From NCBI GenBank assembly GCA_947502645.1, contig CANNAD010000001.1:1054001-1118000 (forward strand): a DNA stretch of 64,000 nucleotides, written 5' to 3'. The position numbers and the translations under genes were made by a program. Shown here piece by piece: positions 46,027 through 56,132 of the stretch. The notes beneath the pieces are model-generated. The model saw only the letters and a list, made by a program, of their open reading frames with translations, was not told the origin of the DNA and did not search any database. Positions within the stretch are counted from its first letter, which is position 1; each line of letters begins with the position of its first letter. This DNA comes from an uncultured Micrococcaceae bacterium (GTDB lineage: Bacteria > Actinomycetota > Actinomycetes > Actinomycetales > Micrococcaceae).

Positions 46027-46347
46027 ATGTTGGTTGCCTTCTCAGTTGCCCCGTCCGGATCCGGCGAAATCCGGAGAGAAAACGAAGACGCTTCAGTGCA
46101 CGACGCCGTCGCTGCAGCCGTTCTCGTCGTACGGGATTCCGGTCTGCCCCATCAGACGGATTCAATGTTCACAACCATTGAAGGTGAATGGGACGAGGTG
46201 ATGGCGGTCATCAAGGACGCCACGGACGCCGTCGGGAAATACGGCAGCAGGGTGTCGCTGGTCCTGAAAGCCGACATACGCCCGGGCCACTCCGGTGAAC
46301 TCACGGGCAAAGTTGAACGCCTCAACCAAGCTATGGAAGCTGGATAA
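46027..46347 (+). CDS. MTH1187-type thiamine-binding protein
   Basis: 106 aa. Small alpha/beta protein of the MTH1187/YkoF group: MLVAFSVAPSGSGEIR, then MFTTIEGEWDEVMAVIKDATDAVG and VSLVLKADIRPGH. Members bind thiamine or related compounds; it may act as a thiamine or HMP salvage accessory. ATG 46027 with GGGAG upstream; the frame upstream is open but antisense to pta. Likely cotranscribed with the O-methyltransferase, six bases downstream. Confidence 0.85.
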   Translation: MLVAFSVAPSGSGEIRRENEDASVHDAVAAAVLVVRDSGLPHQTDSMFTTIEGEWDEVMAVIKDATDAVGKYGSRVSLVLKADIRPGHSGELTGKVERLNQAMEAG

Positions 46348-46352
46348 CGCTC

Positions 46353-46997
46353 ATGAACCGCTGGCACGAAGTTGATCAATACCTGACCGAAACGGTGGTC
46401 TGCCCGGACGACGCCGTGCGGAACGCCGTATCCACAACGCACGACGCCGGAATGCCTGCCATCGAGGTTACAGCAGGTCAGGGCAAGTTCCTGATGCTGC
46501 TTGCCCGCATGTCAGGTGCGCGCCGTGTGTTGGAAATTGGCACGCTGGGCGGATTCAGCACCATCTGGCTGGCACGCGGACTCCCGGACGACGGCGTCGT
46601 CGACACCTGCGAATTCGAACCAGCCCACGCCGAAGTGGCGCGCCGCAACCTGGACAGCGCCGGCGTCGGGCACAAGGTCACCATCCACGTGGGCGCAGCC
46701 CTGGACACCCTGCCCACGCTCACCGGGCCCTACGACCTCTTCTTCATTGACGCGGACAAGGTCAACAACCCGCGGTACGTGGAAGCAGCGCTGACGCTCT
46801 CCCGCCCCGGAAGCGTGATCGTTCTGGACAACGTGGTGCGGGGCGGAGACGTTCTCGACGGCGACGGCGAAGACGCCGCAGGAACGCGCCAGGCACTCGA
46901 AATCCTCGGAAGCCACCCCCGCCTGGACGCAACCGCACTGCAGACCGTCGGCGCGAAGGACTGGGACGGTTTCGCGCTCGCAGTGGTGCTCGAGTGA
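46353..46997 (+). CDS. O-methyltransferase (catechol-type, class I)
   Basis: 214 aa. Rossmann-fold SAM-dependent enzyme: SAM motif VLEIGTLGGFSTIWLA, metal/substrate loop LFFIDADKVNNPRYVEAA and IVLDNVVRGGDV, the standard COG4122 O-methyltransferase pattern. Substrate unknown. Starts six bases after the thiamine-binding protein stop. Confidence 0.9.
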   Translation: MNRWHEVDQYLTETVVCPDDAVRNAVSTTHDAGMPAIEVTAGQGKFLMLLARMSGARRVLEIGTLGGFSTIWLARGLPDDGVVDTCEFEPAHAEVARRNLDSAGVGHKVTIHVGAALDTLPTLTGPYDLFFIDADKVNNPRYVEAALTLSRPGSVIVLDNVVRGGDVLDGDGEDAAGTRQALEILGSHPRLDATALQTVGAKDWDGFALAVVLE

Positions 46998-47003
46998 GCT
47001 TAC

Positions 47004-47849
47004 GTGGGTAGGCAACGCCCGAACAGGACGACGGCGCCGGCAGAGGCCGACGGGAAAGGGCCCGTTCCAGGCGTCTACCCGATAGATACCGGAACCTGCG
47101 AACTGCAGCCTGACGGGTACCGGCCCAGCGGCTGGCTGGTCCGCATCAACGATGTGCAGAGCTCACATGTAGATCTTGACGACCCCACGTATCTCGAATT
47201 TGAATACATGCGCTGGATCGCTGGCCTCGCCGATTCTCACTGGAGTTCGGATGCGCGGCTTCGGGTGCTGCATCTGGGCGCTGGAGCCTGCTCACTGGCA
47301 CGCTATTTCGCCGCCGTGTATCCGAACGCTCGGCAGGTCGCCGTCGAACTGGACGGCAAGCTCGCCGAACGCGTTCGCGACTGGTTTGATCTTCCGCGCG
47401 CCCCGCTGCTGCGGCTGCGCGTGGGTGAAGCGCGTGAAGTGACGGAATCGCTGACCGAGGACAGCCGGGATCTGATCATCCGTGACGTCTTTTCTGGAAG
47501 CAGGACGCCTCAGCCTCTCACCACAACCGAATTCACTGCTCAGGTGAGGCGTGTGCTTGCCCCTGGCGGTATCTATGCCGTCAATTGCGGGGACGGCCCT
47601 GACCTCACTACCGCCCGTCGGGAAGCCGCCACACTGACGGCGGCGTTCCCTCACACGGTCATCGTTGCCGATCCGGCGATGTTGAAGGGGCGGCGCTACG
47701 GAAATATGGTCATCGCAGGCAGCGATACGCCCATTGGCGAGGATTCCGGGTTCATTCGAGGGCTCCTGTCAGGGGGCCTGCCAGCGCACGTTTGGCATGA
47801 TAGCCAAGTTCGTCGATTTGGCAATACTTCAGTGCCGTTTACGGACTGA
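47004..47849 (+). CDS. Spermidine synthase-like methyltransferase-fold protein
   Basis: 281 aa. SpeE/PABMT-like core: LHLGAGACSLARYFAAVYPNARQVAVELDGKLAERVRDWFDLP and a polyamine-synthase-like acidic stretch (RDLIIRDVFSG, then APGGIYAVNCGDG). Bacterial proteins of this type are often annotated as spermidine synthase, but many lack that activity; no other polyamine gene is nearby. GTG 47004, six bases after the O-methyltransferase stop. Confidence 0.8.
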   Translation: MGRQRPNRTTAPAEADGKGPVPGVYPIDTGTCELQPDGYRPSGWLVRINDVQSSHVDLDDPTYLEFEYMRWIAGLADSHWSSDARLRVLHLGAGACSLARYFAAVYPNARQVAVELDGKLAERVRDWFDLPRAPLLRLRVGEAREVTESLTEDSRDLIIRDVFSGSRTPQPLTTTEFTAQVRRVLAPGGIYAVNCGDGPDLTTARREAATLTAAFPHTVIVADPAMLKGRRYGNMVIAGSDTPIGEDSGFIRGLLSGGLPAHVWHDSQVRRFGNTSVPFTD

Positions 47850-47951
47850 TTTTGCCAAGATTGTTGTTTCTGCTGAGACGTCCTAACCAGAGCGGTAGTG
47901 TCTATTTACGAAGGGTGACCCCCAACACCCCGGGTGATTGATTGTTCACCA

Positions 47952-48066
47952 AGTTCAGCCAGAACCAGTTGCAGCGCAGTGGATGGCGCTCCAACCGCGT
48001 CGGCTGAACTCGTTGGCTACGGCCAACCTGCCAGCCGTCGGATCCGCCCCCGCGTCCGACGGCTGG
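47952..48066 (+). ncRNA. Candidate structured RNA, strand uncertain
   Basis: Three consecutive hairpins, all perfectly paired, fill 115 bases with almost no linker. The last one could be a terminator of the upstream gene, but the first two are not explained by that. Strand is a guess because hairpins are symmetric. Confidence 0.4.
48031..48066. terminator. 12-bp hairpin, possible terminator
   Basis: CCAGCCGTCGGA (48031-48042) and TCCGACGGCTGG (48055-48066) pair perfectly over a C-rich 12-base loop. Confidence 0.5.
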
Positions 48067-48104
48067 CCCCACTTAACGGCCAGATCAGAATCCCCACCCA
48101 CGTA

Positions 48105-48118
48105 TTCAGTATGCTTAT
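48105..48118 (+). promoter_or_regulatory. AGTATGCT-core motif upstream of catalase
   Basis: TTCAG-TATG-CTTAT, about 90 bases before the start. Fourth copy of the motif in the window. Confidence 0.55.
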
Positions 48119-48206
48119 CAATTCGGTTAGGGTTTTATTCGTAGGCACCATAGCGGGGGCTGGTTTCCCAGCTCCGCTATCCGCGCGAGTACCTCGGAGG
48201 CCCGAT

Positions 48207-50408
<2,202 letters not shown>

Positions 50409-50415
50409 GCAACTT

Positions 50416-51849
50416 CTAGCCGACGCCGAGGATCGCCTGAATGGGCCCGATGCCGAAGAAGATCACAAACGCTCCGGCAACAGCCCACATCAGCGGATGC
50501 ACTTCGCGTGCCTTCCCCTGGAACAGGCGGATCAGGACGAAGCTGACAAAACCGGCACCCAGACCGTTCGCGATCGAGTACGTGAACGGCATCAGAACGA
50601 AGGTGAGGAAGGACGGGATGGCCAGGCCCCAGTCGCTCCAGTCGATCTGACCAACCTGCGACACCATCATGAAGCCGACGACGACGAGGGCCGGCGCCAC
50701 GGCCTCGAACGGAACTAGGTGGATCAGTGGGGTGAGGAACATGGCCAGGAGGAGCAGTAGCCCGGTAACGATGGAGGCGAAGCCGGTTCGGGCACCTTCA
50801 CCGATTCCTGCGCCGGATTCAACGTAGATCTGGCTCGATGAGGTGGAGGACCCACCGCCGGCAATGGCGCCAAAGGCATCCACCAGCAGCACGCGGTCCA
50901 CGTTCGGGATGTTCCCGTCCTTGTCCACGTTGCCGGCCTCGTTGGCCAGGCCCACCATGGTGCCCATCGCGTCAAAGAAGATGCTCAGGAGGATGACGAA
51001 GGCCAGTAGCGTGGCGGCTGTGAAACCGAGGTGGTTGTAGGCGCCGAAGAGGTTGACCTCGCCGATGAGGCTGAGATCTGGCGCTTCCCAGTCGGGCAGG
51101 CTCGGAGTCACCAGCGACCAGCCGGTGGGGACGCCCTGCCCCTGCGATCCGGGGTTGGCCACGAGTTCGATGATGCCCGCGAAGATTGTGGCGGCGACGA
51201 TGCCGATCAGGATCCCGCCCTTGACCTTGCGCACCACCAGAATGATGGTGAGGATCAGACCGAACACGAAGACGAGTGTGGGCCATCCCATCAGCTCGCC
51301 GTTGAACCCGAGGCCTACCGGCACCGTGGTTCCGGCAACGTCAGGCACACGGCGGACAAAGCCTGCGTTGACCAGCCCGATGAGGGCAATAAACATACCG
51401 ATGCCAACCACGATCGCGGTTTTCAGGCTAGACGGCACAGCACGGAAAACCGCTGTTCTGAAACCTGTCAGCACCAGGATGAGCATGGTGATACCCGACA
51501 GGACCACCAGGCCCATCATGTCCGGCCACGTGAGCCCCGGGTTCGTTGCCACCGTGATCGCCACGTAAGCGTTGACGCCAAGCCCTGTCGCCAGCGCGAA
51601 CGGGTGCTTGGCCCAGGCTCCCATGATGATCGTCAGGACGCCGGCAACAAGGGCTGTTGCGGCCGCCACGCGGGCGTTCCCCAACTCGGCTCCCGCCGCA
51701 TCCGCCCCTGAGAGGATCAGCGGATTCAACACCACGATGTAGCTCATGGCGAAGAATGTTGCGATGCCTCCGCGGATTTCACGGGAGAAGGTGGAACCCC
51801 TCTTCGTGATTTCAAAGTAGCGGTCCAGAACGGAACCGAGTTTGAGCAT
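50416..51849 (-). CDS. NCS2 family permease (AzgA/PbuG-type purine transporter)
   Basis: 477 aa, twelve to fourteen hydrophobic segments. The sequence REIRGGIATFFAMSYIVVLNPLILSGADAAG near the N-terminus and ANEAGNVDKDGNIPNVDRVLLVDAFGAIAGGGSSTSSSQIYVESGAGIGEGARTG are typical of the COG2252 group, which carries hypoxanthine, guanine or adenine. ATG 51849 has AGGAAAA upstream. No purine riboswitch is evident in its short leader. Confidence 0.93.
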   Translation of the reverse strand: MLKLGSVLDRYFEITKRGSTFSREIRGGIATFFAMSYIVVLNPLILSGADAAGAELGNARVAAATALVAGVLTIIMGAWAKHPFALATGLGVNAYVAITVATNPGLTWPDMMGLVVLSGITMLILVLTGFRTAVFRAVPSSLKTAIVVGIGMFIALIGLVNAGFVRRVPDVAGTTVPVGLGFNGELMGWPTLVFVFGLILTIILVVRKVKGGILIGIVAATIFAGIIELVANPGSQGQGVPTGWSLVTPSLPDWEAPDLSLIGEVNLFGAYNHLGFTAATLLAFVILLSIFFDAMGTMVGLANEAGNVDKDGNIPNVDRVLLVDAFGAIAGGGSSTSSSQIYVESGAGIGEGARTGFASIVTGLLLLLAMFLTPLIHLVPFEAVAPALVVVGFMMVSQVGQIDWSDWGLAIPSFLTFVLMPFTYSIANGLGAGFVSFVLIRLFQGKAREVHPLMWAVAGAFVIFFGIGPIQAILGVG

Positions 51850-51910
51850 GGGTTTTCCTAGAAGTAGGTGGGGGTAGGCCGCAATGATCATATCGCGGCG
51901 CGTCTGAGCG

Positions 51911-51916
51911 TAGGGT
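51911..51916 (+). promoter_or_regulatory. Candidate leaderless -10 box (copC)
   Basis: TAGGGT, seven bases, GTG at 51924. An in-frame GTG at 51915 would lie inside the box, which favours 51924 as the start. Confidence 0.5.
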
Positions 51917-51923
51917 GGTCCGT

Positions 51924-52502
51924 GTGAAAGCCAAAGCTGTTGTTACGTCCGTGAACGCCGTCGTCGTCGCCCTTCTGCTGGCCTGCGCAGGGCTGCTGCT
52001 CGCCTCTGGTCCCGCCGTCGCGCATGACCAGCTGTCCGGTTCAGAACCGGCCGACGGCGCAACTGTTGCCCAGATGCCCGAGGAGGTGACCCTGACCTTT
52101 ACTGATAATCCGCAGGGCATCGGTTCGGAAGTCCAGGTGATGGATGCCGAGGGCAGTGACTGGGCCGATGGTGAGGTCAGGATTGTCGACAATCAGGCCA
52201 TCCAGTCACTCAAACCGGGTGCCCCTGAGGGTGAGTACACCGTGAACTGGCGTGTAGTTTCCGCCGATGCCCACCCGATTGAGGGTAGCTTCACGTTCAC
52301 AGCCACAGGAGGGTCGGCGGCGTCTGCTGTTCCGTCGCAACCCATCGACGAAGCCTCGCCCGAGCCAACGGAGAACGTGAGCGACGGCGGGTTCCCCTGG
52401 GGAATCACCATCATGATCCTGGTGCTCGCAGGCCTGGTGGTGGCCATCGCCGTCACCGCGCGCAAGCGTCTCGGCTCCACGCGGGACGACGACGCCGTCT
52501 GA
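51924..52502 (+). CDS. copC: CopC domain-containing copper-binding protein
   Basis: 192 aa. Signal peptide ending ASGPAVA; the next residue is His (HDQLSGSEPADGATV), giving the N-terminal His of CopC Cu(II) sites. The Ig-like domain carries SADAHPIEGSFTFTA, with the second copper His. A Pro/Glu linker and C-terminal transmembrane helix (about residues 155-177) anchor it outside the membrane. No CopD or copper ATPase is nearby. GTG 51924 fits a leaderless start. Confidence 0.9.
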   Translation: MKAKAVVTSVNAVVVALLLACAGLLLASGPAVAHDQLSGSEPADGATVAQMPEEVTLTFTDNPQGIGSEVQVMDAEGSDWADGEVRIVDNQAIQSLKPGAPEGEYTVNWRVVSADAHPIEGSFTFTATGGSAASAVPSQPIDEASPEPTENVSDGGFPWGITIMILVLAGLVVAIAVTARKRLGSTRDDDAV

Positions 52503-52517
52503 CCGCGGTGCGAACGG

Positions 52518-53105
52518 TCAGGCGATGAGGGGCGCGGCTTTGTTGCCCTGAATGGCGATGGCGTTGCAGGCGCACTTGGCCTGGCGAACGATCTCACGGG
52601 TGGTGGGGCTGATGAGTTCTCCCACTCCGACGAGGTACACGCCCAACGACTGCAGGACGGCCTTCAGGTTGCTGGTCACCGCGATGCCGAGCGAACGCAG
52701 GAAACTCCGGAACCGGTTCTGGGGTACACGCGTCAGGACAACGGTGTCCGCGAGCATGGTGCCGTTCGAGGTCTCGATGACCCACTTTCCGTTTTGGCGA
52801 ACCGGCATTGCGTGACTTGCCGCCGTCGACTGATTGAGGCTCTGGACGAAACTGTGGCGGCGGACGTCCAGATGGTGACATGCCGCGTAGGAACGCAGAA
52901 GTCGAAATAGTTCTGTGCGTTCTGCGACGGAGCGGAAATCGTCTGAAGGGGGACTGCACTCGTTGTCCGCGCAGTCCATACCGCCCAGGACGATGGATTC
53001 AATACCCTTGCGCTGCAGCTCTGTTGCTATTGCCAATCCGGCGAGCCCAGAACCGATAATCACGGCTGGCGTGAACTCAACGGAGACAACTGGCGCAGGA
53101 CACAT
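52518..53105 (-). CDS. Reduced FAD/NAD-binding protein, function unknown
   Basis: 195 aa. A GxGxxG dinucleotide site (AVIIGSGLAGLAIATELQRKG) is followed by RSVAERTELFRLLRSYAACH, resembling the N-terminal part of flavin monooxygenases of the CzcO type, but the second nucleotide-binding domain is missing. The C-terminus holds CACN and a LVGVGELIS stretch. It may be a shortened flavoprotein. ATG 53105 with GGGAGGG upstream. No neighbour suggests a pathway. Confidence 0.65.
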   Translation of the reverse strand: MCPAPVVSVEFTPAVIIGSGLAGLAIATELQRKGIESIVLGGMDCADNECSPPSDDFRSVAERTELFRLLRSYAACHHLDVRRHSFVQSLNQSTAASHAMPVRQNGKWVIETSNGTMLADTVVLTRVPQNRFRSFLRSLGIAVTSNLKAVLQSLGVYLVGVGELISPTTREIVRQAKCACNAIAIQGNKAAPLIA

Positions 53106-53131
53106 TGGCCCTCCCGAACTGTAGGAGTGGA

Positions 53132-53224
53132 TCCGCACAGTCCGGCGCCTCTTCCGGACTGTGCGGACACCCGGAAGTGAACGGTCAACCGGGCGCACCT
53201 CGGCACCGGACAGCCGGCGCCCGG
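53132..53224. repeat. Two perfect inverted repeats in a divergent intergenic region
   Basis: A 14-bp stem (53132-53145 with 53154-53167, arm core CGCACAGTCCGG) with eight-base loop, then CCGGGCGC (53189-53196) and GCGCCCGG (53217-53224). They lie between divergent genes, where terminators are not expected. Confidence 0.6.
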
Positions 53225-53370
53225 CGGAAGCTTGCGCTCAATCGGGTGACGTCCATTCGGCATCGAATGATCGAAGCCTACAAAACTTCCGCGCCCATGG
53301 ATAGCCCCGGCCGGAGGGTAGTCTTGATTTACGGGTAGTAAGCAGGATCACACAGGTAGAGAGGGCCATC

Positions 53371-54390
53371 ATGAACAGGAATGCTGGCAGAGGACCATCA
53401 GAATCTGTTGCCGGTGCCATCGTCGCAGGCGTGGACGGCTCCGATCAGGGAATGTGCGCCGCCATCTGGGCGGCCAGGGAAGCTGAACGGCGCAAGCTGC
53501 CCCTGCACCTCATCACGGCCTACACGGTGCCCGTTTTTGCTGCTTCCAGCCTGGACGCTGGCTACGCCACGGTCGATGACTCGGTCATTCGGGAAGGCGC
53601 TGAAGCGGTTCTGAAACAGGCCGTCGTGAAGGCGTCCACGTACGACGTCGACCTGCACGCCCGTATCGAGACCGGAGACGCTGCCGGAGTGCTGCTGGAA
53701 CTCTCCGAGGAGGCCGCCATGATGGTGGTCGGATCCCGGGGGAGGGGCGGTTTTGTTGGTCGCCTGCTCGGCTCGGTGAGCAGCGCGCTGCCTGCCCACG
53801 CGAAGTGCCCCACCGTCGTCGTCCCGCTATGCGCAGCTTCACGCCTGCCCGACGCCGATGTGTCGGACGAGAACAGTCCCGAAGCCCCGGAGCAGTCGCA
53901 GGTACGCCCGGTCGTCACAGTTGGCGTCGATGGTTCAGAGCACGCGCGTATGGCGTCCCTGGAGGCTGCTGAGCTGGCCACCCGGCGCGGTCTGCCGCTG
54001 GAAGTGCTGTGCACGCTGCCGCCATTCACCGGTTCCCTCGCCTGGGTTCCTGCGCCGTTGGACCGGGAAGCCCTGCACGAGGACCTGCTGGTGCAGCTGG
54101 AAGCAGGCAAACAGTGGTTGAACAGCCACTTCCCGAACCTTGAGATCACGCTGAAACTTCTTGACGGCCCGCCCGTGGAACTGCTCATCGAGGAGTCGCG
54201 TACGGTCGAGATTCTGGTGCTGGGGACCAGGGGCAGGGGTGGTTTCGCGGGGATGCTGCTCGGCTCCACCAGCCAGGGAGTTCTGCATCACGCCAAGGGT
54301 CCGGTCATGATCGTGCCGGACAAAGAGGATCCGCGGCTGGCGGACCGCGAGAAATTCGGTCCGATGTTCACGGGCGATTTCGGCGGATAG
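53371..54390 (+). CDS. Tandem-domain universal stress protein
   Basis: 339 aa. Two Usp domains (about residues 12-150 and 180-325). Each has the ATP-binding loop: VVGSRGRGGFVGRLLGSVSSAL in the first and LGTRGRGGFAGMLLGSTSQGVL in the second, each ending VVVPL or IVP. Tandem Usp proteins are common in actinobacteria and linked to hypoxia and stasis. ATG 53371 behind AGAGAGG. Converges with the CDF gene. Confidence 0.95.
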   Translation: MNRNAGRGPSESVAGAIVAGVDGSDQGMCAAIWAAREAERRKLPLHLITAYTVPVFAASSLDAGYATVDDSVIREGAEAVLKQAVVKASTYDVDLHARIETGDAAGVLLELSEEAAMMVVGSRGRGGFVGRLLGSVSSALPAHAKCPTVVVPLCAASRLPDADVSDENSPEAPEQSQVRPVVTVGVDGSEHARMASLEAAELATRRGLPLEVLCTLPPFTGSLAWVPAPLDREALHEDLLVQLEAGKQWLNSHFPNLEITLKLLDGPPVELLIEESRTVEILVLGTRGRGGFAGMLLGSTSQGVLHHAKGPVMIVPDKEDPRLADREKFGPMFTGDFGG

Positions 54391-54402
54391 GTGAACGGCC
54401 GC

Positions 54403-55332
54403 TCAGGCGTGTTGCTCGCGCTCATGCCGGGCGTGACTGAGCGGTTCCAGCTGGAAGGTGCAGTGATCGGTGTCGAAGTGGGTGCTCAGGCAGTGAATGA
54501 GCCGGTCCAGTACCGCATCCATCCCTTCTGCCGTGAGCGTCGCGTCCTCGACCACCACATGTGCTGAGAAGACGGGCACACCTGATGTGAGCGTCCAGAC
54601 ATGGATGTCGTGTGCGTCCACGACGCCCTGAACATCCGTGATGTGCGTGCGCAGCCTGTCGAGATCGATGTGGTTCGGCGTGGTTTCCAGCAGGACGTCA
54701 ATGACTTCGCGCAGCAGGCTCCAGGCTCTCGGGATGATCATGAGAGCAATCGCCATGGATGCCAGCGGGTCAGCGTTCCGGTAGCCGGTTGTCGCGATGA
54801 CTATGGCGGCGACGACGACGGCGGCGGACCCCAGTAGGTCCCCGAGGACTTCCAGATATGCTCCGCGGACGTTGAGGCTTTCCTTCTGTCCGCTCCGCAG
54901 GATCAGCAGACACACCAGGTTCGCAGCACCGCCGAGAGCGGCCGCTACGAGCATCACACCAGTGTGGATCTCGCCCACATCACCAAAACGTTTCACGGCT
55001 TCGATGAAGACGACGACGGCAATCACCATGAGCGCCACACCGTTGGCCAGCGCGGCAAGAACCTCCGCACGCTGCATGCCGAAGGTTCGCTTCGCCGTCG
55101 CCGGCCTGGTGGCGAACCAGGAGGCGAGGAGCGCCAGGGAGACGCCGGCGGCGTCGGAGAGCATGTGTCCGGCGTCGGCCAGAAGAGCCAACGAACCTGA
55201 CACCACCGCCCCGATCACCTGAATGAGGACAATGGCGACAGTGATCACGACGACGATCACCAGCTTCTTGCGGTGCCGCCCTGTGGCCGTTCCTGGGGTG
55301 ACGTGGCTATGGCCGCCGTGGTGGTTCCCCAT
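54403..55332 (-). CDS. Cation diffusion facilitator family transporter
   Basis: 309 aa. His-rich N-terminus (MGNHHGGHSH), six transmembrane helices, metal site LLADAGHMLSDAAGVSLAL in TM2 and the second acidic site in YRNADPLASMAIALMI; cytoplasmic C-terminal domain with VDAHDIHVWTLTSG. Exports zinc, cobalt or similar divalent metals (CzcD type). ATG 55332 overlaps closely with the zincin stop, suggesting translational coupling. Confidence 0.93.
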   Translation of the reverse strand: MGNHHGGHSHVTPGTATGRHRKKLVIVVVITVAIVLIQVIGAVVSGSLALLADAGHMLSDAAGVSLALLASWFATRPATAKRTFGMQRAEVLAALANGVALMVIAVVVFIEAVKRFGDVGEIHTGVMLVAAALGGAANLVCLLILRSGQKESLNVRGAYLEVLGDLLGSAAVVVAAIVIATTGYRNADPLASMAIALMIIPRAWSLLREVIDVLLETTPNHIDLDRLRTHITDVQGVVDAHDIHVWTLTSGVPVFSAHVVVEDATLTAEGMDAVLDRLIHCLSTHFDTDHCTFQLEPLSHARHEREQHA

Positions 55333-55333
55333 C

Positions 55334-55705
55334 TCAGCCCCAACCCAACTCATGAAGGCGTTCGTCGTCGATGCCGAAATGGTGGGCGACCTCGTGGATG
55401 ACTGTGATCACAACTTCGTCAATGACTTCCTGCCGTGATTCGCACATAGCCAGAATGGATTCACGAAAGATGACGATCCTGTCCGGCAGGGAGCCCGCGT
55501 CCCACCAGGAGTCACGTTCCGTCAGCGGAGTGCCCTCGTAGATGCCAAGCAGCTCGGTTTCCGGGTCCTCGCCGGGCTGCGGAACGTAGCGGTCCTCAAT
55601 GAAGATCGCCACGTTGGACATGGCGTTTGCGAGGTCCTCCGGAATGCGGTCGATGGCGTCATCGACAGCGGACTCAAAGTCCTCTTCACTCATCTCCATC
55701 GCCAT
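55334..55705 (-). CDS. Zincin-like metallopeptidase family protein
   Basis: 123 aa. Minimal zinc peptidase with the motif VIHEVAHHFGIDDERLHELG (HExxH plus downstream ligand). N-terminal MEMSEEDFESAVDDAIDRIPEDL is typical of this PF06262-type family. ATG 55705 is preferred: TAGTGT lies seven bases before it and there is no ribosome binding site, a leaderless geometry. Operon with the CDF transporter. Confidence 0.9.
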   Translation of the reverse strand: MAMEMSEEDFESAVDDAIDRIPEDLANAMSNVAIFIEDRYVPQPGEDPETELLGIYEGTPLTERDSWWDAGSLPDRIVIFRESILAMCESRQEVIDEVVITVIHEVAHHFGIDDERLHELGWG

Positions 55706-55712
55706 AGCATCA

Positions 55713-55718
55713 ACACTA
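55713..55718 (-). promoter_or_regulatory. Candidate leaderless -10 box (zincin)
   Basis: TAGTGT, seven bases, ATG on the minus strand. Confidence 0.55.
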
Positions 55719-55762
55719 CAGAAGGCAGAGTGCCACCCCCGATCCGGTCGAAACACGATATT

Positions 55763-55791
55763 TTGGCAAATCAGTGGATAGGACCTATAGT
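55763..55791 (+). promoter_or_regulatory. Promoter of the tRNA cluster
   Basis: TTGGCA (55763-55768), 17-base spacer, TATAGT (55786-55791), a near-ideal vegetative promoter about 75 bases before tRNA-Glu. Confidence 0.75.
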
Positions 55792-55866
55792 TTTAGAGGT
55801 CCACAGCGGGAGCTGAAGATCTGGGAGCCGCAGGGCCTCCGGAAATTGCCCGTGCTGGATACTTAG

Positions 55867-55939
55867 GCCCCCATCGTCTAGCGGCCTAGGACACCGCCCT
55901 TTCACGGCGGCGGCACGGGTTCGAATCCCGTTGGGGGTA
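55867..55939 (+). tRNA. tRNA-Glu(TTC)
   Basis: Acceptor GCCCCCA with TGGGGGT (one G-U), anticodon stem CCGCC/GGCGG with loop CTTTCAC (anticodon TTC), T-loop TTCGAAT. CCA not encoded. Confidence 0.97.
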
Positions 55940-56000
55940 CTTACAGGATTGGTTCTGGCAGTGCGAAAGAACTGCTAAGATTTAGATCTTGTAAACGCAA

Positions 56001-56074
56001 GGCCCTGTAGCGCAGTTGGTTAGCGCGCCGCCCTGTCACGGCGGAGGTCGCGGGTTCGAGTCCCGTCAGGGTCG
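56001..56074 (+). tRNA. tRNA-Asp(GTC)
   Basis: Acceptor GGCCCTG with CAGGGTC, anticodon loop CTGTCAC (anticodon GTC), T-loop TTCGAGT. CCA not encoded. A TAAGAT box at 55976 may give it its own promoter. Confidence 0.97.
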
Positions 56075-56132
56075 CTCAGATTTTTTGGAGAGATTCAGAA
56101 GATCGAAGGTGACCATCGAGAGATGTTACCAA

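Larger units (their letters stand above)
47850..48206. other. 357-base gene-free region with stacked perfect hairpins
   Basis: No credible gene. It holds GGGTG/CACCC around a C-rich loop (47913-47930), a 9-bp stem AGTTCAGCC/GGCTGAACT (47952-47960, 48002-48010) enclosing AGCGC/GCGCT, a 6-bp stem GTTGGC/GCCAAC with TACG loop (48012-48027), a 12-bp hairpin (48031-48066) and then the AGTATGCT motif before the catalase gene. Confidence 0.6.

Noticed and set aside
47944-47960. GTTCACC followed by GTTCAGCC, PHO-box-like
   Set aside because: Unit spacing is nine bases, not eleven, there are only two units, and the region is better explained by the hairpin stem AGTTCAGCC/GGCTGAACT.
51850-51910. Possible purine riboswitch before the NCS2 permease
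   Set aside because: The stretch to the divergent copC promoter is only about 60 bases and shows no purine-aptamer elements.
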